Positions 40,501 through 50,685 of a stretch of 64,000 nucleotides of DNA are shown here, piece by piece; within the stretch, counting starts at the first letter, position 1, and each line of letters begins with the position of its first letter. A model generated the notes under the pieces. That model had not been told where the DNA came from. It made no database searches and was given only the letters and a program-made list of their open reading frames with translations. The translations under genes were made by a program, and so were the position numbers. Source of the DNA: Balanoglossus misakiensis (Eukaryota; Hemichordata); NCBI GenBank assembly GCA_040954595.2, contig CM082579.2, positions 5,642,001-5,706,000 of the forward strand. Reading direction: 5' to 3'.

Positions 40501-43500
40501 TTGCAAAATGTCTCCAGCTTTATGACTGAGTCATTGTCAGCAACCTAGTATATACATGTACCATCGTTTTCAGTGTGGTACATGCACCCGGCTACAAAAA
40601 CTATCAAGCCACTGGACTTTGCAAAATCACAAACTACCCTCCATACTATAGCCAGAGAACCACAGACTGTTTGTTCATGGCTCAGCTACACAAACAGGTT
40701 GCTAGTTTACTGTCTACAGCCCACATATTCCCAGAGAACATATTTTTGTAGTCTTGTTAGAAAAACCAACACCAATCTCCTTACTCTGAGCCAACAATTT
40801 TTTGATGGAATTTGATACGTCATTGCTGGGCAGGTTGCTAAGCACATTGGAGGAGGTGAAAGACCATAAAGTTATTTTTTAGCAAGCTGATATCAGTTTT
40901 AGGTGCCCATTTGTAACTTGACACTGGTGAGGTTCCCCAGGGTCCCTCCCCTCCCTGAGAGTCACTGCCAGGTGGGCAAAGTTCAGCGCGAGGTCACTGT
41001 TAGGTCAAAGAACCCCCAGTGTTGATGTAGACGGATTTATAAAGGGTGACCGTGTGAGAAGACTGAAATCCCTGAAGCATACACGAAGTGAGTTATTTGC
41101 CTCAGGAGTTCAGTCAGCCATGCCTTTACATGAAAACAATTGAGTTGTAGCTTTCCTTTCTGGACCGGCCTGAAACTAAGACATGCCTATCCGTTTCATT
41201 GCTCGGTGGAATTCTTTCATGGATTTGACTTTGTTGTCTGATGTTGTTTTGGTTATATACATGTACTTATAGTCACTGTTTGATTGTACATGTATGTATG
41301 TGATCTGTGTCGCAGCCTTGAATTTATCAAAGAGGGGTGAAACGGTGCAATTGTGTTTGTGCATACCTTGGTTTGAACGACAAGTAGTCTGTGTACAAAA
41401 ACCACAAACCTATTTAAAGCAGAAAAATAAGGTTTCAGCCATCACTGATAACAATACCATACAGACTCACATGGCCATGAGTTTTCTATGATAAGGTTGG
41501 ACCTCTAAAGAGAGAAATGGAAGTGAAAGGGTTACAGTTGGTGTAATCGAATTCACTCTGACTGTCTCATTTTCTGATCCTCTTCTCATCAGCCTGACGA
41601 GAGTCATGCCTTGACAATGGTCATTTTACAAGACATGCAAGACAGACGTTTTGTGAAGAGACACAAGTTGGTGGATGAACCGTTCGTCGAACACGTGAAC
41701 GAAGTGGAGGCCGACCTCAACGCGTACAAGACGAAACTCAACGCCGCGCTCGCCAAGAACAGAATCAAGTTCAAGGCTCCCAGTATCGAATTTCTTCTGC
41801 CGGAAAATCTCAGAGAAAGGGAGACAAAGGCAGTCGCCACGCTGGTGTACGCTTGGGTCAATCAAATTAAAACCACGTGAGTCGAGATTAAAGTGTCTGT
41901 TGTTTACGAAAGTTGCTAAGTTTGGGAAAACAATAGTGGCTGTCCAATGTGACCAGTAGAGGGCGGTCTTCTCGTGAACGAGAATTTGTGCTTCTTTCTG
42001 ACACATAGTACAAAGTTGAATAAAATACTTAAAACTGAATAGTATACCTTACACTGTTGAATAAATATTTCTTTCTTTCTGACTTTGTTTTTCTCTAAAT
42101 GTTCATTCAGATTGTATGAATGGCTGTCACAGACACTTTTTATTCATTAGATACTGATTTTTCTCTCTTGCAGAATGTCAACTGTGATAGATGCTTTGAA
42201 GGAAGATGGTTTCAAGCAAGTTAATTCCCTTGAAAAATTACACGGGGAGACATTCTGTGCTGATACACAGTGTAAAAATGTTCTAGTCTTTCATCCCGAG
42301 ATGAGAGATGAACTAGAAAGTCACCATCTTTTCAAAGACTTCCATCTCATATTACAGGTAAGAGTCAATGTAAAACAGTTTACAACTGGTGAACCTATAT
42401 AGTTCTGTTAACAAAGTGAAGATTTTTAAGTTTGAACACTTAGCAAGAATTGACACCCTCAGATCAGTCAGATAAATCCTAGGTTTATCAAAAAACACAC
42501 ACATATCTTGATCATACATGTATGTGTTATTCGTTCAATTTGTCAACAGGACAAGTCTAGCTGTTACGGCCCACACTCCGTGAAAGCTCTGCTCAACGAA
42601 GGCGACGATGTCATCCACACGCATGTCAGCTCCGGCAAGACCACGGCCCACATGTCGTCGCTCATGAACCAGGAAGGCAGCAGCACCGTGTTTGCATTCG
42701 GCATCAAAGGTCACACACATCACGAAACACTGAAAGGGAGAATGGAGCAGTACGGTGTTCAAAGTATCCTCTATCTCTAAATCGGTTTTGTTTTAATCCC
42801 TTTTCTTGCATTCTGCTCTTTGGGATATACAGTATGTTTTCTGTTTTACATATGTCCACATAGTATGTATAACAATCTCTAGAAATTAACTTCTGAATCA
42901 GTAGAATGCAAAATTTCGTGTCTTCCTTTAACTTTTTGACTGCCAGATGTGCGAGGAGTCGAGGAAAACTTCCTGGAAGTCCAACCAAATGACGTCCGGT
43001 TTAAAAATGTCAAAGTCATTCTGATGACTCCGCCGTGCTCCCATTCCGGAATCACCAACCCTGTGGATTACATCCTCCATGAAGGAGAAGGTCTGTGTTT
43101 TGGAAGCTCTGACCCCTGTGCATGATGCCTGCATTTTGGGGCTAACCCTATTGTCTTCTTTGGCTGGTCAAGACCAATTGGCATCGAAGTACATGTACAT
43201 TTGTATACCGTAGAAAACGATAGATTTGGACCAAACCATCATGATGAAAAGGCATAAGTGAACACTTTCAATTATAGATGTCTGTTATTGAAAGGCTGTG
43301 TTTAAAATCTTCAGTGATTCTAAAAACGGTAAAAGAATTGGTTAATGTGTTTGTTACAGACGCTAGCATATTACAAGACTTGTCCAGGGAAGAAGTCGAT
43401 CAAGACAAACTCAATGAACTTATTAACCTACAGATGGAATACCTGAAACATGCCATGAGATGTAAGTGAAAGATTCATGTGTATCTGTGTGTAAAAAGAT

Positions 43501-46500
43501 TTGAAATATAGGCAGATAGTTTAGAAATTCCATAACAAATATAAGTTAGAGAAGTGAAGCGTGCATTCACTGGGAAACAGACTAAATCACAGTTTTCATT
43601 TTCTCATCCCAGTTTCTAGAGTCCAGGCAGTAATCTATTGTACACACTCAATCAACAATGAAGAAAACGAGAGCATTGTGACCAAAGTTGCCGACTACTA
43701 CAATTCCAAACTGACCGCCAAACAGATGCCGTATCGTATCACTCCACCAACACTGCCACTGTCGGTGAAAGACTCCGACAAACAAGGTTCCTCCAAGTAC
43801 TTCAAGACGCAACCGTCGGAGGAGATCAGCGGCTGCTTTGTTGCCGTGGTTACACGAGAAGTAAGGATTTAAATTCTCAACATTTTGAACATGCGTGTCG
43901 GATGCAGCTAAAATTTCCCCTGATGAGTGTTGTAAGAAGTCCTTAAGGGTTTGAGATTCTGTTATTGTTAATCTCATTTGCAGACTTGCAGTGTGACACA
44001 TCAGTAGTAACTATCATGTTTGATGTATCTTAATTGAAATAAATCTATCAGGTGGGAAATGCACCTCTTCTCACATTCAGACTGACATGTTCCACACAAC
44101 TTTTCAGGCCACACCGGACGAGCAACTGACTGCAGCCGACATCATCGCCAGGGCCAAGGCCAAGGGCCTGATGGGAAGCGGTGGCGCCCAGCCGTCGGAG
44201 GAGAATGGAGAAAGTCCCGAGGGCGGCAAGAGGAAAAAGAAGAGCGGTCAACGAAGCCCTCGCTCCAAATCCATGCCATCAATCAGACGCAACATGAGCA
44301 AAGGCAAACACTCACCCCCAGGACGCACCATGAGGACCTCGCCAACCAGACAGCAGCGTAAACCCTACAGTCAACAGATCAAAGACAGAAGCAGCAAAAT
44401 CTCACTACCAAACACCAGCTCAGAAGATGATTACAGGCCAATCAAAACGGTTGCTAGGAAACCAAGGACAGCAAGTAAGATAGAGAGAATGAGATGAGAT
44501 TCTTATCTTTGCATTTCACACATTACACTGTGTTCGTTTGTGTTTATTCCAATAGGTGTCGGCATTTCGTTCCTGTCAGCTGTGTTTCTGTCTTTATTTA
44601 CTGGTTTTTCCCCCCAATTTGTTTCAGTTAATGTCTTCAGTGTTCTATCATTGATGTAATGTACTGTGTTGTGTTGTGTTATTTGGTGATGTGTTGTGTC
44701 CTACCATGTGATGTCATGATCGGCCGTATTGTGTGCTCTGGTATACCCAAATATTGGGTACTGTCCTGTTGTTGTTTTGTTTTGTGTTGTGTCATGTGAT
44801 GTCGTGACGTGATGTGTCATGTCGTGTTCTGTGTATGTGTGTGTTTCCCCTGTACAACTCTCCTGCTTCCCTTCAACTAACATTGCAAACCCACAACTTT
44901 CGCTTCTTGTATCCTTTCGTCACATTCCAACGTAGAAGTTGTAAAAGATGCAGCTCTTGCTTCATCTGATAAGCAACGAAAGATAAAAAAAAATGGTGTT
45001 GCGAGAATAATGTAGTTATACTTCGTAGTGGATACATTTTCTTGTCTTTCTGGTCTGCCATGCAAATTTTGTTCCATGACTTTATTATGAGCATCTTCAT
45101 TACTTTGAACTACTTCAATACTTGTACATGTACCTCTCCTGTACTGTACTGTAGCGTCAACTACTTTGTGCTGAGAACTGATAGCGTTTGTGTCATCTAG
45201 TCAGAGTGTGATGGCATCTTTGCCCAGATTTTATCACGTTCACACACTAGCTGTCATACATACATGCACCATCATTATCACAACCACCACTGTCATCATT
45301 CAGGTGGCCTTGCACCATTGATAGGAATCATTTAAATGTTCATTTTCCCATTCATTTCAGTGTTTTTGAACTAAATCTGTCATTTAGATAGTCATTAACA
45401 TTTGCCGAACTGGTAGCGGATTGTATTTAGACATGCTGTGCGCTTTGCTTGGTTGCTGGTTTTGCTTAAAAATGACTCTCTGTAACATGACTGTGTCTTG
45501 TACTGAAAATAATTCTGGGTTGTTGGATTGCAAACTGACAGATGACATCATGCCTTCCAGCCAAATCTCCTGCCAGACTGGTGTCTGCTGGTTAACACAT
45601 TGGCATGTGACAGTCATGTGATATGAATAAACCAATCGGATCATTAAAAAAATGATGATCCGTTTGGTCAACATGTGATTTGTGATAGCCAATGAGGGCC
45701 GTCTCTGAATTATGATTGCAAGCCAACAACCTCAACCCTATTGGTCAACACATGTCATGTGACATTAAGTTGAGAGTGGCATAGTTTGACGCAACCATGC
45801 TTTGCTTTCTGTGTGATGATTCCATCAGAATAAGAAACTTATCGTCACTGCCCCGAGCGTAAAATATTAATATCCAAGCTAGATATACCCCAGCCATAAG
45901 CATAATTTCCTTGTAACCAATACCACCATCCCTATAAAATCATACCCAAAGTAACCTGAATTGGTTTAATCAGGCACATTCAAATATTAACATCATCTGC
46001 AGATTATGAATCCCAATAATTTAAGAAAAGTGTTTTTGCTATAGATTAAAAAGTGTTGTTTTCACACTTAAAACACTTTTTAAAAAAAGTACAAGACTAT
46101 CACCCTTGCTGGGTTTAACCCTTTCACCACCATGGTTTGGTCCACATCCATTGTTTTTATGATAAATTCGGACCTGTACACAGAGAAAACGGGGATGAAA
46201 GGGTTAAGGTACTGCTGCTGTAATGTTGCACTTTTTTTGTTTGCACTGCCGAGTTTAATAATTTGCACCAGCAAAAAAAAAATATATGTTGCATGTCTAA
46301 CTGTATTGCATCATCTCTACTGCCTATGATTGCATGAAATATCGCGTGCCAATGCAAAATATTGACCACACGACTAACAATATTACGTTCAATCTACAGT
46401 ATAACACTTAAATTTTTTTTTTAAAGTTTTAAACATTAGAATAATGTTCACACAACAACATTATGTTGTTAATATATTTTTGTATTCGTAGCTGCCCCTG

Positions 46501-47713
46501 CCGCTGCACAACCTGGTACCAAAGTGGAGTTAAAACTTCATCAGTTTGCATGGCAAAAAGTTTAATATCGATCGTACCAAAAGGCAGGACGGTACATATT
46601 GTCTGTTTTACTTGAATGGAGTGCTCATACTTTTTGCATTTTTAATTTGTTTTATATCGGTAATGGGTTAAGGAATCTGTTTTTTATTTAATTTTAATTT
46701 TACAAGTTAATTTTGTGTATATTCATCATAATCTGCTGTGGAAACTAACCCTTTAACAACAAAATGCAAATTTGTTTTCCCTCTGTGTGTGTTCTGTGTG
46801 GTTGAAGTGTCTCTCAATAGGTAACGTATCTTTGTAAAATCTTAAGATTCTTAAGTTTTGTTTCAAACTTTTGGTGTGGATATAAACACTAATAATCTTT
46901 GAGTAAACCAAAAAAAAGAAAAGAAAATCGTTTGTCACCTTGGAAGTGGATGGATCACATGGTAGCAGGGTTTGTGAGTAAAAATCATTAAAGAGGACAT
47001 CCTTCACTTTTTCAAGATCCTGACTGCCCAACTCCCACCAACGTCAGAAAAATACACAGGTATTTTTTTAGCGTAAGACCCGCTCCATGCTTATTTTCAT
47101 GTGAAGTTGAGCAAATTGACAACTTCACTGGCATTTTAGTTCAGATCCCCGCCCCGAAACAAAATTTCTTGTCGCGAGATCCAATTCACAAATCTTGTCA
47201 TAGAAAATCTTGATCATATCTCAATTCCTTAAGTACCTGAGATTGCACGCATAGACATGTACTGTACTGAGAGCTCTAGGGGGCAGTATACATCACCACG
47301 GTGAAGAGGGCGTTGTTCACAGCTGTGTTTCAGGGCTTCAAAAAACACTTTCCTCGTGTACTGGTAATAAATTAAATTAAAAGTAACAGTAATGTCAGTG
47401 AAATAGGAATAAAAGTCATTTCTTATTTGTAAACCGGTAAGTCAAAGTGGAAATTTTGTCACCATTAAAGAAGAAGTCATCCATATATTCCATGTGTGAT
47501 GTGTTTTAAACTATACATCCTGAGTTCACTTTGTTCATTTTCTCTTCCACAGGTGACATGTTTGCTCACCATCGTAACCGTCCGGAGGCCGATTTCGAAA
47601 TAGCGCCGGTGGGTGTACCCATGACTGCAGCGGCAAAGGCTAGGATGTCGGAGAGACACGAGTTGGTTGTTCCGCACGAATATTCTGTCAAACACCCTAA
47701 GCCTTTCCGCTAA
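24675..47713 (+). CDS. NSUN7: NSUN7, NOL1/NOP2/Sun-domain RNA methyltransferase-family protein
   Basis: NSUN7 belongs to the RsmB/F-type SAM-dependent RNA m5C methyltransferase family; in mammals it is tied to sperm motility and, in some reports, to enhancer RNA methylation. Eleven exons join in phase: 24675-25095, 39162-39220, 41593-41876, 42174-42357, 42550-42763, 42947-43090, 43360-43461, 43613-43860, 44108-44474, an optional 46492-46515, and 47553-47713. The product is 735 aa (727 without the 24-nt exon); human is about 718. Family landmarks: YDLAFATLKYQALLEDILLD at the exon 1/2 junction, MVILQDMQDRRF, LVYAWVNQIK, HSVKALLNEGDDV, TPPCS (C418, motif IV) and YCTHS (motif VI, 478-482). H481 stands where the family usually has the TC cysteine. 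The tail after about residue 570 is basic and low-complexity. GC-rich exon 1 carries the only start; intron 1 is about 14 kb. Confidence 0.95.
27357..27445. mobile_element. CCCTTTCA-family MITE, copy B
   Basis: Starts CCCTTTCACCCC and ends GGTGGTGAAAGGGTTAA, with the internal words GAAAACAATGGATCATGGACC and AAACCATGG. It shares the ends and centre of the other copies. Confidence 0.8.
27716..27730. repeat. C15 homopolymer
   Basis: Fifteen consecutive C in NSUN7 intron 1. The length is likely variable or prone to sequencing error. Confidence 0.9.
31671..31916 (+). repeat. tandem duplication of an ~118-bp unit
   Basis: Copy 1 is about 31671-31788 and copy 2 about 31796-31916. Both contain TTCTTCCTTGGTTCTTAACA, GTGGCAAGAGATTCTGAAC and GACAAGCTTGTTTTGAAATT. 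They differ at only a few bases and one 4-5 bp indel (ATGCA), so the duplication is fairly recent. Confidence 0.92.
34500..34571. repeat. (CAT)n-(CCA)n microsatellite
   Basis: About 17 CAT/ATC triplets followed by about seven CAC/CCA triplets. The isoleucine-run open frame here is only this repeat. Confidence 0.95.
35330..35341. repeat. C12 homopolymer
   Basis: Twelve consecutive C in NSUN7 intron 1. Confidence 0.85.
36100..36527. repeat. perfect 191-bp inverted repeat with 46-bp spacer
   Basis: The left arm 36100-36290 and right arm 36337-36527 are exact reverse complements at every base I compared. The arms begin and end TACAGCCG / CGGCTGTA and meet at TTGGGTAC / GTACCCAA around a 46-bp spacer. 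No open frame of note lies inside. It could be a recent inverted-repeat element, an inverted duplication or a fold-back assembly artefact. Confidence 0.95.
37055..37275. mobile_element. MITE with AAGGTAGTATGCGCCT terminal inverted repeats
   Basis: A 221-bp element with TTAA at both ends. Left end TTAAGGTAGTATGCGCCT; right end is the exact reverse complement, AGGCGCATACTACCTTAA. The interior has no coding capacity. TTAA at both ends fits piggyBac-type target duplication, which is an inference. Confidence 0.85.
37570..38010. promoter_or_regulatory. CpG-rich patch in NSUN7 intron 1, possible regulatory element
   Basis: Many CpG dinucleotides in a 440-bp stretch inside an otherwise CpG-poor intron, about 1.2 kb before exon 2. 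It is open in three overlapping frames on both strands, which is expected for composition rather than coding. No protein motif was recognised. Confidence 0.3.
39162..39220 (+). CDS. NSUN7: NSUN7 exon 2
   Basis: 59 nt after a strong pyrimidine tract (CTTCTTCTTCCGCAG) and before GTAAGT. It completes Y141 and encodes QALLEDILLDSGYYSYYST, a clear NSUN7 signature. Confidence 0.93.
39768..39873. repeat. GAT/GGT imperfect microsatellite
   Basis: A mix of GAT, GGT and GAC triplets just after NSUN7 exon 2. The aspartate/glycine-rich open frame over it is a repeat artefact. Confidence 0.92.
41481..41535. mobile_element. partial CCCTTTCA-family MITE
   Basis: Only the right half remains: TTTTCTATGATAAGGTTGGACC through GTGAAAGGGTTA, ending about 60 bp before NSUN7 exon 3. 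Confidence 0.6.
41593..41876 (+). CDS. NSUN7: NSUN7 exon 3
   Basis: 284 nt between CTCATCAG and GTGAGT. It starts PDESHALTMVILQDMQDRRF and continues through the helical N-terminal RNA-binding-like region to LVYAWVNQIKTT. Confidence 0.94.
41953..41966 (+). promoter_or_regulatory. CTCF-like motif in NSUN7 intron 3
   Basis: CCAGTAGAGGGCGG fits the CTCF core consensus CCASYAGRKGGCR at every position. Function is not shown; such words also occur in repeats. Confidence 0.35.
42174..42357 (+). CDS. NSUN7: NSUN7 exon 4
   Basis: 184 nt between CTTGCAG and GTAAGA. It encodes a segment ending HHLFKDFHLILQ, which leads into the methyltransferase core. Confidence 0.93.
42550..42763 (+). CDS. NSUN7: NSUN7 exon 5
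   Basis: 214 nt between TCAACAG and GTATCC. It contains SVKALLNEGDDVIHTH and AHMSSLMNQ, the region where RsmB/F enzymes start the SAM-binding Rossmann fold. The usual glycine-rich DxCAAPGGK motif is not present, as expected for NSUN7. Confidence 0.92.
42947..43090 (+). CDS. NSUN7: NSUN7 exon 6 (motif IV)
   Basis: 144 nt after CTGCCAG. It encodes KVILMTPPCSHSGITNPVDY, motif IV with C418. The acidic residue before PC that most family members have is absent. The donor GTCTGT is weak at +3/+4. Confidence 0.92.
43203..43252. mobile_element. partial CCCTTTCA-family MITE
   Basis: A half copy: TAGAAAACGATAGATTTGG, then ACCAAACCATCATGATGAAAA, between NSUN7 exons 6 and 7. Confidence 0.55.
43360..43461 (+). 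CDS. NSUN7: NSUN7 exon 7
   Basis: 102 nt between TTGTTACAG and GTAAGT. It encodes a helix ending NLQMEYLKHAMR, matching the segment before motif VI. Confidence 0.92.
43613..43860 (+). CDS. NSUN7: NSUN7 exon 8 (motif VI)
   Basis: 248 nt between CATCCCAG and GTAAGG. It carries VQAVIYCTHSINNEENESIV, the motif VI region with C479 and H481, then MPYRITPPTLPL and the last core strand ISGCFVAVVTRE. Confidence 0.94.
44108..44474 (+). CDS. NSUN7: NSUN7 exon 9, basic tail
   Basis: 367 nt between TTTTCAG and GTAAGA. It begins ATPDEQLTAADIIARAKAKG, as other NSUN7 proteins do after the catalytic core, then becomes a lysine/arginine/serine-rich disordered tail (GGKRKKKSGQRSPRSKS). Confidence 0.92.
44640..44850. 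repeat. TGTTG/TGATG low-complexity stretch
   Basis: A run of imperfect TGTGTTGTG and GTGATGTC words in NSUN7 intron 9. No unit is strictly tandem. Confidence 0.7.
46115..46207. mobile_element. CCCTTTCA-family MITE, best-preserved copy
   Basis: A 93-bp element with perfect ends TTAACCCTTTCA and TGAAAGGGTTAA. The interior has CCATGGTTTGGTCCACATCC and CGGACCTGTACACAGAGAAAAC. The TTAA plus CCC-starting ends resemble piggyBac-type non-autonomous elements (inference). Confidence 0.85.
46492..46515 (+). CDS. NSUN7: NSUN7 candidate optional 24-nt exon (or alternative 3' end)
   Basis: After TTTTTGTATTCGTAG, 24 nt keep phase 1 on both sides and would insert an APAAAQPG-like stretch. The donor (CTG then GTACCA) is poor. 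If not spliced, the frame continues to a stop at 46563-46565 and gives an alternative C-terminus ending QFAWQKV. Skipping it also keeps the frame into the last exon. Confidence 0.4.
47553..47713 (+). CDS. NSUN7: NSUN7 terminal exon
   Basis: 161 nt after TTTTCTCTTCCACAG, phase 1, ending in TAA. It encodes DMFAHHRNRPEADFE and ends HPKPFR. Codon use fits the other exons and a polyadenylation hexamer follows at 47906. The C-terminal tail is not conserved enough for me to confirm homology by eye. Confidence 0.75.
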
Positions 47714-47905
47714 AATCTCAAAAAAATGAGAAAATATTTCATGGGGGAAAAAAGACGTACAAGAATTGGAAGCGACTGCCAACAGTGATATGCTGGTTTG
47801 ACTGGCTGTTTTGTGACGTTTTGTGTATTAGCCCAGACAGACTCGAGAACCCCTTAGGCGGTTTGCTTGCATTGTAAAATATGTATATCTGTATAATGGA
47901 TAAAT

Positions 47906-47911
47906 AATAAA
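47906..47911 (+). terminator. NSUN7 polyadenylation signal
   Basis: AATAAA, about 190 bp after the NSUN7 stop codon, followed by a T/G-rich stretch (TTGTGGTGTATTTG). Confidence 0.7.
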
Positions 47912-48198
47912 CTTGTGGTGTATTTGTAGATTCTGTATTGAGTTAGATGTGGTGGCGGTTTTTTCTTTAGTATCCTCTGTTTTCTGCTCTTTCTGTTAAA
48001 ATACAACCCTTTTGATCCCAATCGATGTACTCCTACTGTATCCTATTAATTCTCTGATTGATCCTAACTTTATCTCAAGTTAACCTTGGTGTTGGTGCCT
48101 TTAATAATAGTTCTACACTGTAGTATCCCTTGCAGAGCTAGCTGCTGGTAGTTGCTGGTGTTCCCTACCCCTTACAATAGCGTTTGCTGCTTCAGTGC

Positions 48199-48302
48199 TT
48201 AACCCTCTCACCCACTCTACATGGTTTGGTCCAAATCCATTGTTTCCATATGATGGTTAAAATTGGACCTCACCAGAAGAAAAATGGGGGTGAAAGGGTT
48301 AA
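48199..48302. mobile_element. CCCTTTCA-family MITE, copy downstream of NSUN7
   Basis: TTAACCCTCTCACCC at the left, GGGGGTGAAAGGGTTAA at the right, with ATGGTTTGGTCCAAATCC and AATTGGACC inside. Same orientation as the 46115 copy. Confidence 0.82.
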
Positions 48303-48994
48303 TGTACAAGGGTTTCTTTGGGCTGGTGGATTTCAGCTCATACAAAATAGTCAACCAAACCCCCACATCCATGGTTGCCCCCACCCAGTCAAGATCGGAG
48401 AAAAAAAAAGAACAGTTCCAAAAATGCAGACCACATCACCTGCAGAAAGAAGATAGTGCATGACTACATTTTGGGAGAAGTAACAAGAGACAAGTCTGGA
48501 AGTGTCCGTTGTTGGTGGAACGTCACCACGAGTCGAGTCTGGATTTGGTGGCATCCAGAATTGCAGGTTGAGGCTGGTCGGAGGAGGCCATGTACGGAGT
48601 TCAAATGAACAAACACCAAAATGACCGATTCAGAAACGTGTGCTGGAAGTGACTGTGACTTTGTTTTAACCCGTAAACCACAAAAGTTTAAATCTGGGAG
48701 TGTAAGGGTTGGAAGTTGAACATTTTTCCATCAATAAACATTTTCCTGCCGAAATACCTGCACAATTTTATGTTTTCTCGATCTCTTCAGGACCAAAAAA
48801 GATGTATAGAATTCCAAATGATGCAGTCATTGGAGTTTTTTGTTGTTGGAAAAAATAGTGTCAAATTATAAAGCTCAAGTAGGTTATCAGAATTTGAAAA
48901 AAAAAAGTTTCTGCATATGATAAATCAGCTTAATTATTTGTCATATTCTCTTTAATATCTGCTTTTAATGCAGTAGATAGGAATATCAGCATTG

Positions 48995-49022
48995 CTCAGC
49001 TTACAAATGTTTGTAAGCTGAG
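48995..49022. repeat. 13-bp-arm hairpin
   Basis: CTCAGCTTACAAA, a 2-base loop, then TTTGTAAGCTGAG: a near-seamless palindrome. It is too A/T-rich after the stem to call a terminator and there is no nearby gene end. Confidence 0.75.
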
Positions 49023-49287
49023 ACAACTTTTTCAATTCGCATCATGTATTCCTTGGATAGCTAGGAGATTTTCTATCGTCATCGCTGGGTCAGGTACCTG
49101 GACACAAGATAAATTGATACACAGAGTTGAGCTCATAACTTTGTTTAAAAAAATTGTGTTCTATAAAGTTTGTATGAAACCATTTCATGTGAAATAGTCT
49201 ATTATATTTTAGTGAAGAAATTTTTTGGAAGATCGGTATAAACGAATTAACATTATGCAGATATGAATGGTGGAGGCAGCCCCAAGG

Positions 49288-49303
49288 GGCGCCCTCTGTG
49301 GTC
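49288..49303 (-). promoter_or_regulatory. CTCF-like motif between NSUN7 and APBB
   Basis: On the minus strand GACCACAGAGGGCGCC matches the right two-thirds of the CTCF core. It is a weaker match than the sites at 41953 and 58685. Confidence 0.2.
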
Positions 49304-50427
49304 GGTTCATTTCAACGTGTCACACATTTTCTGCCATTGTGTCAAGTCTAAACATTTACACCATATACAACATTTTTTTCCAGGGTCTATGATAACATAT
49401 TCCATTTTACAAAAAAAAAAAACACTGGTTGTTTAGATTTTAGATAGTTCATGCTTTGGGAAACAATTTACATGTTGGACTATTCTACAGCTTTGAATTT
49501 GTTTTAAAAAAAAAGGAGTTTAAACTTTTATGTATTTGAGCAAATTATGGCTACATAGGATTTGTCTTTCTGTGAGTATGTTTAAATAACATTCCAAGAG
49601 TAAGACGACCATTATATGTAGTTTGCAACTCTGTAATATGCTAGGTCTCGCTGACATGTAATTTATACACCCGTCCTTATTTCCCTATGCACTAATTTTA
49701 CCAAAGAAAACAATCAACCATTTTTTTTTCATTTCAAAACAAATTCCATCGTGGATTTTACGCAATATCCCGGAACACATCTGCACAACAAATAGTCGAT
49801 GTAGGAATCCACAAATGATTTGCACTCCGGCAAATATTTAATTCAGCACTGTAAGATGCTTTTTAATAGTTTACAGAATCTTCGTGAGTGAATTTATTTT
49901 ATACCATATACAAGCTATGTACGTTACACAATCTACTGGTATAAATGGATGAATATTTACCTTATTTAAAGAGAGATTAGAAGGTTATATGTTTACAAAT
50001 AAATAATTATTTTCCTTTGAAAAGTAAATTACTTGTTGGTGTTGTTTGTGAATTTGTCATTGTCTGTTACTCAAGATAGCCTATAAAAAACAACATAATA
50101 TTAAATGATAATATGTTTGTATATACCCATCACGTAGCTCATTTACATGTAAATGGACCATTCTGAGTTTGATAATAAATTCATGAAAATGGCAGCCATT
50201 GGGGCTTTAACGAAAAAAAGACAGAAACAGACAAAAATGAGATGTCGGTGTTCAGATTCAAAGTGTTTTATTTTATTTTCTGCGGAGGAAAGATACTACA
50301 ATATCAATAAATATGAACTCTGACGTATGATCACGACCACTTTTGGTTTGGGAGATCAGCAACCCTGATGTTTCAGTAAACTTCCGTGGATGTCGAATTT
50401 TATTTCTGAACAGCTAGGAAAGTCCAG

Positions 50428-50685
50428 ATGGGCACGGAATCTCTTGTGGTAACGATTACTAACTTCAAAAACACCAGCGCTCCATGGAATCTTGACAAAT
50501 CTGTGTCGCTACCCACCGACACCCAAGAAGTGATCAGGATCATCGGTCAAGAGTCGGAAACACAAAAAGGAAGTTCCTTTTCTTACAGGTTTCTAGTTGG
50601 TAATGAGAAAGAAAAAATAGTGACCATATTTCTGAACAATTACCTAAATGTGAAAACTGGCAAAGTGGTATATTTTTTGTTTTAA
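50428..50685 (+). CDS. hypothetical 85-codon single-exon ORF
   Basis: I do not recognise this protein. It starts with ATG after GTCCAG and alternates hydrophobic and polar residues as beta strands do (SLVVTITNF, SSFSYRFLVGNE, KIVTIFLNNYLNV). There is no signal peptide, no membrane helix and no cysteine. It lies in the NSUN7-APBB convergent gap, possibly antisense to the APBB 3'UTR. It could be a chance frame, a gene fragment or an exon with a donor at the GGCAAAGTGG word near its end. Confidence 0.3.
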   Translation: MGTESLVVTITNFKNTSAPWNLDKSVSLPTDTQEVIRIIGQESETQKGSSFSYRFLVGNEKEKIVTIFLNNYLNVKTGKVVYFLF

